DNA of 6,266 nucleotides from Syntrophomonadaceae bacterium. GTDB taxonomy: Bacteria; Bacillota_D; Dethiobacteria; DTU022. Of this stretch, positions 1 to 6,266 are shown piece by piece (within the stretch, counting starts at the first letter, position 1; each line of letters opens with the position of its first letter). Both the position numbers and the translations under genes were made by a program. The stretch covers positions 1-6,266 of the forward strand of contig PXFD01000157.1 in NCBI GenBank assembly GCA_003564505.1. Reading direction: 5' to 3'. The notes beneath the pieces were generated by a model, which was not told the origin of the DNA, searched no databases, and saw only the letters and a list, made by a program, of their open reading frames with translations.

Positions 1-398
1 CTGTGGATATAGCTGGAGGCGAGGTTGTAACTGAAAAGAAACCCACAAAGGAGCAGTGGGAAGCCCTTAATTTCGCCCAGAAGGTTGTAAAGCATGTCCG
101 TTCCAATGCCATCGTGATTGCAGCGGAGGGAAAAACGATCGGAATCGGGGCCGGCCAGATGAACAGGATCGGTGCGGCTAGAATTGCCTTGAACCAGGCT
201 GGAGAAAAAGCAAAGGGAGCTGTTATCGGATCAGATGCATTTTTCCCGTTTCCAGACATTATTGACGAGGCGGGTAAGGCCGGAATTTCAGCCATTGTTC
301 AACCGGGCGGGTCGATGAAAGATGATGAGTCGATCAGGCTCTGTAACCGGCTGGGGATTGCCATGGTCTTTACGGGTCGGCGCTATTTCAAACACTGA
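1..398 (+). CDS. purH: Bifunctional AICAR transformylase/IMP cyclohydrolase PurH, C-terminal part (5' end outside window)
   Basis: PurH catalyses the last two steps of IMP synthesis in the cytoplasm: formylation of AICAR using 10-formyltetrahydrofolate, then ring closure. Only about the last 131 residues are present, roughly the final quarter of a protein that is usually a little over 500 residues. They belong to the transformylase domain; the cyclohydrolase domain lies upstream. The reading frame is open from base 3 and the GTG there is an internal valine, not a start. Visible family motifs, counted from base 3, are [10 protein letters not shown] (residues 29-38, holding the Asn that matches the active-site Asn of known enzymes), [18 protein letters not shown] and [10 protein letters not shown]. 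The protein ends in GRRYFKH, close to the usual PurH terminus. purD follows after a 45-base gap, the normal order in bacterial purine operons. Identification is firm. Confidence 0.97.
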   Translation, partial: VDIAGGEVVTEKKPTKEQWEALNFAQKVVKHVRSNAIVIAAEGKTIGIGAGQMNRIGAARIALNQAGEKAKGAVIGSDAFFPFPDIIDEAGKAGISAIVQPGGSMKDDESIRLCNRLGIAMVFTGRRYFKH

Positions 399-430
399 TT
401 AGTATTAAATCCGTGCCGGAATTATTGAAT

Positions 431-435
431 GGAGG
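431..435 (+). promoter_or_regulatory. Ribosome binding site that sets the purD start
   Basis: GGAGG lies 8 bases before the ATG at 444. The other in-frame ATG, at 429, overlaps this site and has no Shine-Dalgarno sequence of its own, so translation should begin at 444. Confidence 0.85.
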
Positions 436-443
436 TTATTAAA

Positions 444-1721
444 ATGCGAGTTTTACTGGTTGGCGGAGGTGGGCGAGAACACACCCTGGCCTGGAAACTG
501 GCCCAGAGCCCTCAGTTGGAGAAGCTTTACTGTGCCCCGGGCAATGCAGGAATTGCTTCCTTGGCCGAATGTGTTGACATCGCGGCCGATAAGATCGATG
601 AACTTAAAGCCTGGGCTCTGGAGCAGAAAATTGACTTAACAGTGGTTGGACCCGAAGCGCCGCTGGTGCTGGGCATTGCGGACAATTTCCGGCAGGCCGG
701 ACTTAAAGTTTTCGGTCCAAACAGCGATGGCGCACAGCTTGAAGGCAGTAAAGTTTGGTCCAAGCGCAAAATGAAAGAGTGGGGTATTCCGACTGCCGGT
801 TTTACAATATTTGATGATTTTGAAGATGCCCGCAGCCACCTTGGCCGCTTTTACGGAGGGCCGGTGGTAATCAAGGCTGATGGCCTGGCTGCAGGGAAGG
901 GTGTTATTGTAGCCTCCGGGCCGGAAGAGGCTGAACAGGCCCTCTACGATATAATGATTGAAAGGGCCTTTGGCGAGGCCGGCAACCGGGTGGTTATTGA
1001 AAACTGCCTCAGCGGTGAAGAAGTTTCTGTCCTAGCTGTTACCGATGGCAGCAACCTGGTTATTCTGCCCTCATCACAGGACCACAAGGCAATCGGTGAA
1101 GGCGATAAGGGGCCGAACACCGGTGGAATGGGAGCTTATTCTCCCGCCCCGGTCTATACTCCCGAGCTGGCCCGTAAGACCGAAACCGAAGTGTTTAAGC
1201 CTCTGCTAAAAGGGTTTAAAGATATGGGAATTGATTTCAGGGGCGTTATCTATGCTGGACTAATGGTTTCAAAAGATGAGTTTAACGTGCTTGAATTTAA
1301 TGTGCGCTTTGGCGATCCGGAAACCCAGGCAATTATTCCGCGGTTGGATTCGGATCTGCTGCCTCTGCTGTTGGCTGCAGCCGAGGGTGATTTGAAAGGT
1401 GTTGAACCGCTCTGGAAAGATGATCATGCTGTTTGCGTGGTGATATCTTCCGGCGGTTATCCCGGTAAATATGAAAAAGGCAAATTTATCGAAGGCCTGG
1501 ATGCTCTGGAAAAAACAGGTGACAAACAGGTGGCAGTATTTCACGCCGGCACTGCACTCAGGGATGGGCATCTGGTTACTGCAGGGGGCCGGGTTTTAGG
1601 TGTAACCGCCTGGGACAGTGACTTGCGAAAAGCAGTAGACCGGGCTTACCGGGCCTGTGAACAAATTAAATTTGACGGCTGCTATTACCGTAAGGATATA
1701 GGGCACAGGGCCCTGAAGTAA
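444..1721 (+). CDS. purD: Phosphoribosylamine-glycine ligase (GAR synthetase) PurD
   Basis: PurD joins glycine to 5-phosphoribosylamine using ATP, the second step of de novo purine synthesis, in the cytoplasm. The chosen start gives 425 residues, the usual family length, beginning MRVLLVGGGGREH. An ATG 15 bases upstream (429) would add MEVIK, but the ribosome binding site GGAGG at 431-435 favours 444. The N-terminal domain carries GGGGREH (residues 7-13) and VVGPEAPL (67-74). The ATP-grasp domain carries KADGLAAGKGV (144-154), QDHKAIGEGDKGPNTGGMG (from 212) and EFNVRFGDPETQ (284-295), which contain the ATP and metal ligands. The C-terminal domain ends in YYRKDIGHRAL (414-424), a typical PurD tail. 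No frameshift or missing motif is seen. It follows purH and is probably co-transcribed with it as the last gene of a pur operon. Confidence 0.97.
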   Translation: MRVLLVGGGGREHTLAWKLAQSPQLEKLYCAPGNAGIASLAECVDIAADKIDELKAWALEQKIDLTVVGPEAPLVLGIADNFRQAGLKVFGPNSDGAQLEGSKVWSKRKMKEWGIPTAGFTIFDDFEDARSHLGRFYGGPVVIKADGLAAGKGVIVASGPEEAEQALYDIMIERAFGEAGNRVVIENCLSGEEVSVLAVTDGSNLVILPSSQDHKAIGEGDKGPNTGGMGAYSPAPVYTPELARKTETEVFKPLLKGFKDMGIDFRGVIYAGLMVSKDEFNVLEFNVRFGDPETQAIIPRLDSDLLPLLLAAAEGDLKGVEPLWKDDHAVCVVISSGGYPGKYEKGKFIEGLDALEKTGDKQVAVFHAGTALRDGHLVTAGGRVLGVTAWDSDLRKAVDRAYRACEQIKFDGCYYRKDIGHRALK

Positions 1722-1745
1722 ATTTTATCTAAAAGGTTTAAGTCA

Positions 1746-2606
1746 ATGTTAACAGAAAAAATAAAAAAGAATATCAGGAAAGGGACTTTTTTAAAAGTTT
1801 CCTGGTTTTTTATTATTCACAGGTTATTTTATCATGTTATTTTGTACTATTATAAAATTAATATTTTGGCTAGAAGCATTTTCTGTAATACTGTAATTCG
1901 CAACCCCTATGAAGTTGTAGTCGTTCCGACAAAATTAATTCATAATACGTTTATACGTTTCTCAAAATACCGGGGAATTATGTTCGAAAAAACTATTCGT
2001 TCTGTTGTTGGTTTAATCAGGGACGGGGATTGGGATTTGGATTTTAAACAGCCTTTTATAAGTTCATCTGATTATACTGCCTTTAAAGAAAGGTTTACGC
2101 AGGGCAAAGAATGGGAGGATACTGTTTACTATGAAAAATACCTGGAAAAATCAAAAAAAGATGAAAGGTATCCTTCCTGGCAAGAGTATAAGTTAGAATA
2201 TCTTGATTTGTGGGAGGAAATTTATAACGATATTAAAGAAAACGGATACAAAAAACAAAGCGAGATTAACTCGGCATCAATTAAAAAAAATAGAAGCCAC
2301 TATGATGGCAAACCAGAAAATGAAGTAGAAGTTGCCGTATCAAGAACTGGCGAGCTAATATTTATAGATGGACGCCACAGGCTATCAATTGCATTACTAT
2401 TAAATATAGAACGAATCCCTGTTGTAATAAACTGCTGGCATAAGAGTTATATTGACAGGGTAAAGAAAGGTTTAAATAAAAATATAGTAACACCGTCTGA
2501 AGTTGTACATCACATTTTAAAAGAGAATCAAACTTTAAATGATCATGCCTCAAGTGAAATAAAATGTAGCAGTCTTCATAATTATAATGAGGAGCTGATG
2601 GGTTGA
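1746..2606 (+). CDS. AT-rich orphan protein with ParB/sulfiredoxin-like motif, unknown function
   Basis: I do not recognise a named family for this 286-residue protein. Residues 17-38 are rich in aromatic and aliphatic side chains (VSWFFIIHRLFYHVILYYY) and may form a membrane-contacting or amphipathic helix. The middle holds IRDGDWD (91-97) and GKEWEDTVYY (120-129), followed by a charged, probably helical stretch (about 130-170). The C-terminal part has NEVEVAVSRTGELIFIDGRHRLSIALLL (starting at 192) and IPVVINCWHKSY (224-235). A strand, a DGRHRLxxA turn-helix and a strand ending IPVVI resemble the ParB/sulfiredoxin-like fold; this is inference from motif shape. Four 60-base lines counted by hand average about 27% GC, against about 50-60% in neighbouring genes, and ATA and AGA codons are common, suggesting transfer. 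The ATG at 1746 has only a weak AAAGG (1732-1736) upstream. It starts 24 bases after purD and ends 1 base before the thiolase. The tail from about residue 280 may be read-through into the thiolase leader. Confidence 0.75.
   Translation: MLTEKIKKNIRKGTFLKVSWFFIIHRLFYHVILYYYKINILARSIFCNTVIRNPYEVVVVPTKLIHNTFIRFSKYRGIMFEKTIRSVVGLIRDGDWDLDFKQPFISSSDYTAFKERFTQGKEWEDTVYYEKYLEKSKKDERYPSWQEYKLEYLDLWEEIYNDIKENGYKKQSEINSASIKKNRSHYDGKPENEVEVAVSRTGELIFIDGRHRLSIALLLNIERIPVVINCWHKSYIDRVKKGLNKNIVTPSEVVHHILKENQTLNDHASSEIKCSSLHNYNEELMG
2589..2594 (+). promoter_or_regulatory. Thiolase ribosome binding site with long spacing, inside the upstream gene
   Basis: GAGGAG lies 13 bases before the thiolase ATG at 2608, longer than the 8-9 bases at the other genes here. 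It sits inside the last codons of the AT-rich gene, whose TGA (2604-2606) is one base from the ATG. Stop and start are close enough for translational coupling. No alternative in-frame start exists closer to the site, because a stop codon in the thiolase frame lies at 2596-2598. Confidence 0.6.
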
Positions 2607-2607
2607 T

Positions 2608-3789
2608 ATGATCAAAACAGTAGTCTTAGGTTTTGCCCGGACCCCTTTTGGCCGTTTTTTGGGAGCTTTTAAGGATATACCGGCGGTGGAACTTGGCGCT
2701 GCCGCAGTCAGGGAAGCTTTAAAAAGGGCCGGTTTAGAAGGTGATCAGGTTGACAATGTTTTGTTAGGCATGGTGGTCCAGGGAGGGGCAGGACAGATTC
2801 CCTCCCGCCAGGCGACCATAAAAGCCGGTCTGCCGCACACTGTTCCTTCAGATACAATCAATAAAGTCTGTGCTTCCGGCCTGCGGGCAGTAAACCTGGC
2901 TGATGTGCTGATTAAAAGCGGCGAAGGTGAACTTATGGTAGCCGGCGGCATGGAAAATATGAGTGCTGTCCCTTACTACCTGCCCGGGGTGCGGACCGGT
3001 TCCAGGATGGGGGACGACAGGATTATTGATGGTATGGTTCACGACGGCCTGTGGTGCCCTTTCCATGAAGTCCACATGGGTGTGCATGGCAGCGCCGTCC
3101 CGGCCGAGCATGGCATTACCAGGCAGGAGATGGACCGCTGGGCTTACCGCAGTCATCAAAGAGCCCTGGCGGCGATGGATAATGGCAGCCTGGGCGAGGA
3201 GATAGTTGCGGTTCCAGTGCCGCAGCGTAAAGGCGATCACATTGTGGTTGAAAAAGATGAACTGCCCCGCAGTGACACAACCCCGGACAAGCTGGCCATG
3301 CTGCCACCTGCTTTTGAAAAAGAAGGGCTGGTTACCGCGGGCAATGCTCCGGGAATTAGTGATGGGGCAGCAGCCCTGGTCCTGGCTTCAGAAGAACAGG
3401 CCCGGAAGCGCGGCCTTGAACCGATTGCTGAAATAGTGGCCCACGCTTCTGTTTCTTTAGAGCCACGCTATATTGCTACTGTTCCCTATGAAGCAGGGCA
3501 AAAAGCTTTGGAAAAAGCAGAACTGTCAGCAGATCAGCTTGATTTAATCGAAGTTAACGAGGCTTTTGCCGCTGTGGCTCTAACCTGTATTAAACTGGGC
3601 GACTGGGATGAAGAAAAAGTTAATGTCAACGGCGGAGCCGTTGCCCTGGGCCACCCGATCGGAGCCAGCGGCGCCCGTATCCTGATGACCCTGATCGCCG
3701 AACTGCGCCGCCGCGGCGGCGGATACGGGATGGCTACCATTTGCAGCGGTGCCGCCCAGGGCGAAGCAACTATTGTCAGGGTTAGATAA
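2608..3789 (+). CDS. Thiolase (acetyl-CoA C-acyltransferase / acetoacetyl-CoA thiolase)
   Basis: Thiolases cleave 3-ketoacyl-CoA with CoA, or condense two acyl-CoAs in reverse, in the cytoplasm. At 393 residues this has standard length. The nucleophilic cysteine is C88 in [25 protein letters not shown] (113-126) matches the usual loop after the N-terminal domain. NEAF is at 317-320, the catalytic histidine is H349 in [14 protein letters not shown] (342-355), and the second catalytic cysteine is C379 in CSGAAQGEA. All four active-site elements are therefore present. Two family motifs are slightly changed: [11 protein letters not shown] (243-253) in place of TAGNASGxNDG, and CSGAAQGEA in place of the glycine-rich CxGGGxGxA. 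The sequence cannot settle whether it is degradative or biosynthetic, or its chain-length preference. The acyl-CoA dehydrogenase 15 bases downstream supports a beta-oxidation or butyrate-type pathway. Confidence 0.95.
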   Translation: MIKTVVLGFARTPFGRFLGAFKDIPAVELGAAAVREALKRAGLEGDQVDNVLLGMVVQGGAGQIPSRQATIKAGLPHTVPSDTINKVCASGLRAVNLADVLIKSGEGELMVAGGMENMSAVPYYLPGVRTGSRMGDDRIIDGMVHDGLWCPFHEVHMGVHGSAVPAEHGITRQEMDRWAYRSHQRALAAMDNGSLGEEIVAVPVPQRKGDHIVVEKDELPRSDTTPDKLAMLPPAFEKEGLVTAGNAPGISDGAAALVLASEEQARKRGLEPIAEIVAHASVSLEPRYIATVPYEAGQKALEKAELSADQLDLIEVNEAFAAVALTCIKLGDWDEEKVNVNGGAVALGHPIGASGARILMTLIAELRRRGGGYGMATICSGAAQGEATIVRVR

Positions 3790-3804
3790 GAGGAGACGGC
3801 TATA

Positions 3805-4917
3805 ATGGCTTTTACCCTTACAGAAGAGCAGCTTAAGAAGCAGCAGGAATTTCAGAACTTTGCTGATGCCGAAATTGATACAGGTGATCACTTCCCGCAG
3901 GAAAACTTAAGTAATGCTGCCAAACACGGCTATATGGGTTACCCTATTCCGGTTGAATGGGATGGACAGGGACAGGATTTTCTCAGCTATATTTTATTAA
4001 TTGAGGATATTTCAAGGGTTTGTTCATCAACCGGGGCGATCATTGCTGTACATACTTCAGTTGGCTCATTTCCCCTGCTGTATTTTGGTACGGATGAACA
4101 GAAAAAACGCTACTTGCCTGCCCTGGCCTGCGGCGAGATGCTCGGGGCTTTTGCCCTGACTGAAGCGGATGCCGGGTCCGATGCAGCAGCTCTTTCAACA
4201 ACTGCAACTTCTGTTGATGGAGGTTACCGCTTAAATGGTTGCAAAATATTCATCACCAGCGGGGGACAGGCGGATCTTTATACTGTTTTTGCAACCCTCG
4301 ATAAAGCAAAAGGAGTTAAGGGTATTACAGCTTTTTTGATTGAAAAAGATACCCCGGGATTAACACCTGGCAAACCCGAAAAAAAGATGGGCTTAAACCG
4401 ATCTAACCCCACCGAACTGATGTTAGAGGATCTTTTTGTTCCGGTGTCGAACAGACTTGGTGAAGAAGGTGAAGGTTTTAAAATAGCGATGTCTTTGCTT
4501 GATGGTGGCAGGATTGGTATTGCCGCCCAGGGACTGGGCATGGCCCGGGCTGCAATTGACTATACGGTAAAGCACCTGAAAGCGGAAGCAAGGGCAGGTG
4601 AAAAAGTCGACCAGGGCGTAAGTTTTTGCCTGGCCGATCTGGCAACTCGTTTGGAGGCTGCACGTCTTTTGGTGTACAGGGCAGCAGCAGTAAAAGAGAG
4701 TGGAGAACGCTGTTCTAAGGAAGCATCAATGGCTAAAATGTTTGCCACAGATCTGGCCATGGAAGCGGCAACTAAATGTATAGACCTGTGCGGACTCACT
4801 GCCATGCGGGATGACCATCCGCTGACCCGCTATTTCCGTGATGCCAAGGCACCCCAGATTTACGAGGGTTCAAACCAGATACAACGTATAGTCATTGCCC
4901 GCCAGCTTTTAAAGTAA
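3805..4917 (+). CDS. Acyl-CoA dehydrogenase family protein with divergent FAD-interface motifs
   Basis: Family members are FAD enzymes that oxidise acyl-CoA to trans-2-enoyl-CoA and pass electrons to EtfAB. The 370-residue protein starts at ATG 3805 with AGGAG (3791-3795) nine bases upstream. Conserved elements include [14 protein letters not shown] (116-129), KIFITSGG (147-154), [12 protein letters not shown] (194-205), [17 protein letters not shown] (234-250) and the C-terminal [10 protein letters not shown] with the putative catalytic base E354. Two motifs are not conserved. The RxQFGxPIxxFQ segment is replaced by [12 protein letters not shown] (259-270), two residues shorter. QxFGGxGY is replaced by DLCGLTAM (327-334). 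In studied family members these two segments bind FAD from the neighbouring subunit. It also lacks about seven residues near position 28 relative to the next gene's product. It could be an active enzyme with altered FAD binding, or a subunit of a mixed complex. Family assignment is firm; substrate is unknown. Confidence 0.92.
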   Translation: MAFTLTEEQLKKQQEFQNFADAEIDTGDHFPQENLSNAAKHGYMGYPIPVEWDGQGQDFLSYILLIEDISRVCSSTGAIIAVHTSVGSFPLLYFGTDEQKKRYLPALACGEMLGAFALTEADAGSDAAALSTTATSVDGGYRLNGCKIFITSGGQADLYTVFATLDKAKGVKGITAFLIEKDTPGLTPGKPEKKMGLNRSNPTELMLEDLFVPVSNRLGEEGEGFKIAMSLLDGGRIGIAAQGLGMARAAIDYTVKHLKAEARAGEKVDQGVSFCLADLATRLEAARLLVYRAAAVKESGERCSKEASMAKMFATDLAMEAATKCIDLCGLTAMRDDHPLTRYFRDAKAPQIYEGSNQIQRIVIARQLLK

Positions 4918-4930
4918 GGTTGTAAGTAAA

Positions 4931-4966
4931 GTTGAACCAGCAAGTTTAACATTTAATAAGTATAAT
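4931..4966 (+). promoter_or_regulatory. Possible promoter/operator before the second acyl-CoA dehydrogenase
   Basis: The 77-base gap between the two dehydrogenase genes is the longest in the window. It is AT-rich and holds a perfect TATAAT (4961-4966). Two near-palindromic words, GTTGAAC (4931-4937) and GTTTAAC (4944-4950), lie upstream, with starts 13 bases apart. They could be a regulator site, or a weak 7-pair stem with one G-T pair and a 6-base loop. No good -35 box is found at the normal distance; TTGAAC at 4932-4937 is 23 bases from the -10, which is too far. This is a tentative call. Confidence 0.3.
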
Positions 4967-4994
4967 GACATAATAATTACAGGAGGATGAGCAG

Positions 4995-6134
4995 ATGAAT
5001 TTTGTACTGACTGAAGAACAGGAAATGACCCGGAAAATGGTGCGCGACTTTGCCGAGAAAGAGGTAGCGCCCGGAGCAGAAGAACGTGATGACAAGGAAG
5101 AATTTTCACGCGAGCTTTTTGATAAGATGGGTGAACTTGGCTTGACGGGTATTCCTTGGCCGGAGGAATACGGCGGAGGTGAATGTGATTTTATCAGCTA
5201 CGTCATAGCTGTTGAAGAACTTTCCAGGGTCGATGCTTCGGCCGGAACAACCCTTTCAGCACATACGTCCCTGGCCGGGTGGCCGCTGTATAAGTATGGC
5301 AGTGAAGAGCAGAAGAAGAAGTTTTTAGAGCCGATGGCCCTGGGTGAAAAACTGGGCGCTTATGGTCTGACAGAAGCTACCGCCGGGACAGATGCTGCAA
5401 GCCAGAGCACTACCGCTGTTCTCGACGGAGATAGCTATATTTTAAACGGCAATAAAATATTTATCACCAACGGCGGTGATGCGGAAATTAATATTATTTT
5501 CGCTGTAACCGATAAGGAAAAGAAGGCAAAAGGAGTAAGCGCTTTCATAGTTGAGAAAGGAACTCCCGGATTTTCTTTCGGCAAGAAAGAAAGGAAGATG
5601 GGCCTGCGTTCGTCGCCGACCCTGGAGCTGATTTTTGAAGATTGCCGGGTGCCGAAGGAAAACCTGCTCGGCAAAGAAGGAGAAGGCTTTAAAATCGCCA
5701 TGAGTACCCTTGACGGGGGGCGTAATGGTATTGCCGCGCAGGCTGTCGGCATTGCCCAGGGCGCACTTGATGCCGCGGCAGATTATGCCAAGACCAGGGA
5801 ACAGTTCGGTCAGCCCATTGCTAATTTCCAGGCTATCTCCTTTATGCTGGCCGACATGGGCACAAAAATTGAAGCGTCCCGCCTGCTCACTTACCAGGCA
5901 GCTTACCTGGAAAGTGAAGGGCTGCCTTACGGAAAAGCTTCCGCCATGGCCAAGCTATTTGCCTCTGAAACTGCAATGGAGGTTACCACTAAAGCGGTAC
6001 AAATCTTCGGTGGTTACGGTTATACCCGTGATTATCCTGTCGAGCGTTTTATGCGGGATGCAAAGATTACCGAAATTTATGAAGGCACCAGCGAAGTTCA
6101 GCGCCTGGTAATTTCAAGATACCTGCTATCTTAA
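4995..6134 (+). CDS. Acyl-CoA dehydrogenase, short-chain (butyryl-CoA dehydrogenase-like)
   Basis: This FAD enzyme interconverts a saturated acyl-CoA and its 2-enoyl-CoA, with electrons going to or from EtfAB. The 379 residues match the length of clostridial butyryl-CoA dehydrogenases. ATG 4995 has a perfect AGGAGG (4981-4986) eight bases upstream. Motifs in order: [10 protein letters not shown] (53-62), [13 protein letters not shown] (123-135), KIFITNGG (154-161), [12 protein letters not shown] (201-212), [13 protein letters not shown] (267-279), QIFGGYGY (336-343) and [10 protein letters not shown] with catalytic base E363. Both cross-subunit FAD motifs and the catalytic glutamate are intact, unlike the paralogue upstream, so this is expected to be a normal homotetrameric enzyme. 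The two paralogues align along their whole length. Substrate is not fixed by sequence: short straight-chain (C4) is most likely, branched-chain is possible. A cobalamin adenosyltransferase follows 48 bases downstream. Confidence 0.95.
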   Translation: MNFVLTEEQEMTRKMVRDFAEKEVAPGAEERDDKEEFSRELFDKMGELGLTGIPWPEEYGGGECDFISYVIAVEELSRVDASAGTTLSAHTSLAGWPLYKYGSEEQKKKFLEPMALGEKLGAYGLTEATAGTDAASQSTTAVLDGDSYILNGNKIFITNGGDAEINIIFAVTDKEKKAKGVSAFIVEKGTPGFSFGKKERKMGLRSSPTLELIFEDCRVPKENLLGKEGEGFKIAMSTLDGGRNGIAAQAVGIAQGALDAAADYAKTREQFGQPIANFQAISFMLADMGTKIEASRLLTYQAAYLESEGLPYGKASAMAKLFASETAMEVTTKAVQIFGGYGYTRDYPVERFMRDAKITEIYEGTSEVQRLVISRYLLS

Positions 6135-6167
6135 AAGAAAAAAGATTTGATGAAGGAAAACTTCACG

Positions 6168-6174
6168 AAAGGAG
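6168..6174 (+). promoter_or_regulatory. Ribosome binding site that sets the cobO start
   Basis: AAAGGAG lies 8 bases before ATG 6183. An in-frame ATG at 6150 would add 11 residues (MKENFTKGAQQ) but has only A-rich sequence and no Shine-Dalgarno in front, so 6183 is preferred. Confidence 0.8.
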
Positions 6175-6182
6175 CACAACAA

Positions 6183-6266
6183 ATGGCAAATGATTTCCCG
6201 GGCCTGATTATGGTTTATACCGGCGATGGAAAAGGAAAAACTACAGCTGCTGTCGGGCAGGCGATC
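6183..6266 (+). CDS. cobO: Cob(I)yrinic acid a,c-diamide adenosyltransferase, N-terminal fragment (3' end outside window)
   Basis: Only 28 residues are visible before the window ends. They read GLIMVYTGDGKGKTTAAVGQ from residue 7. GDGKGKTT (14-21) is the ATP-binding P-loop typical of the CobO/BtuR/CobA family, and the preceding short strand IMVYT is also typical of it. These enzymes transfer the adenosyl group of ATP to the cobalt of reduced corrinoids, giving coenzyme B12 forms, in the cytoplasm. Other P-loop proteins are possible in principle, but TGDGKGKTTAA close to the N-terminus is characteristic. Its place directly after acyl-CoA dehydrogenase genes suggests that it serves an adenosylcobalamin-dependent acyl-CoA mutase encoded nearby; this is inference. 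A small hairpin (TGAAG, GAAAA loop, CTTCA, 6151-6165) precedes the ribosome binding site. Confidence 0.85.
   Translation, partial: MANDFPGLIMVYTGDGKGKTTAAVGQAI

Noticed and set aside
429..443. Upstream ATG of purD giving an extra MEVIK.
   Set aside because: It overlaps the GGAGG that serves the ATG at 444, has no binding site of its own, and known PurD proteins begin close to the GGGGREH strand as the 444 start does.
1700..1730. Possible intrinsic terminator at the end of purD: AGGGC, ACAGG loop, GCCCT, then TTTTATCT.
   Set aside because: The stem has only five pairs, lies inside the coding sequence, and the short T-run starts eight or more bases after it. A real terminator has a longer stem with the T-run directly adjoining.
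2583..2588. Perfect TATAAT as a promoter for the thiolase.
   Set aside because: A start about seven bases downstream would leave out the Shine-Dalgarno at 2589-2594, and no -35 box is found at the right distance. The hexamer is expected by chance in such AT-rich sequence.
1722..2607. Insertion sequence or integrated element explaining the AT-rich gene.
   Set aside because: I saw no terminal inverted repeats, target-site duplication, transposase or integrase around it. Acquisition is inferred only from base composition.
2848..3240. Long minus-strand open frame of 130 codons opposite the thiolase.
   Set aside because: It is fully covered by the well-supported thiolase, shows no family motif, and is the kind of shadow frame expected in GC-richer coding sequence.
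3706..3721. 16-base perfect GC palindrome (CGCCGCCG followed by its inverse).
   Set aside because: It lies inside the thiolase and is explained by the codons for an Arg-Arg-Arg-Gly-Gly run. It has no loop and no T-run, so there is no sign of a regulatory role.

Overview
The window looks like a chromosomal piece of an anaerobic, low-to-mid GC Gram-positive bacterium of the Clostridia. The closest match in feel is the syntrophic or sulfate-reducing Peptococcaceae and Syntrophomonadaceae. This is an inference from four things: the purH-purD order, strong AGGAGG-type ribosome binding sites, the style of the thiolase and acyl-CoA dehydrogenase proteins, and a CobO-type adenosyltransferase next to acyl-CoA dehydrogenases. 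No database search was possible. All genes are on the + strand and tightly packed.

Layout. 1-398 is the 3' end of purH (AICAR transformylase domain). 444-1721 is a complete purD. Together they are the usual tail of a de novo purine operon. 1746-2606 is a very AT-rich gene for a 286-residue protein of unknown function; its C-terminal half carries a motif resembling the ParB/sulfiredoxin fold. It reads as an insertion between two metabolic blocks. 2608-3789 is a complete thiolase. 3805-4917 and 4995-6134 are two complete, paralogous acyl-CoA dehydrogenases. 6183-6266 is the start of a corrinoid adenosyltransferase (cobO), cut by the window edge.

How the genes work together. purH and purD act in IMP synthesis. 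The thiolase and the two dehydrogenases fit a short-chain fatty-acid or acyl-CoA pathway (C-C bond cleavage or formation plus alpha,beta-oxidation or reduction). The electron partner EtfAB, enoyl-CoA hydratase and 3-hydroxyacyl-CoA dehydrogenase are not in the window. The adenosyltransferase makes adenosylcobalamin precursors, which suggests that a B12-dependent acyl-CoA mutase lies downstream.

The main points of interest are the AT-rich orphan gene and the first acyl-CoA dehydrogenase. The latter keeps the catalytic glutamate but has lost both motifs that normally bind FAD across the subunit interface. I saw no RNA genes, CRISPR arrays, insertion sequences or convincing terminators. No gene-free stretch exceeds 77 bases. 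I did not find clear evidence of an undescribed multi-gene system.
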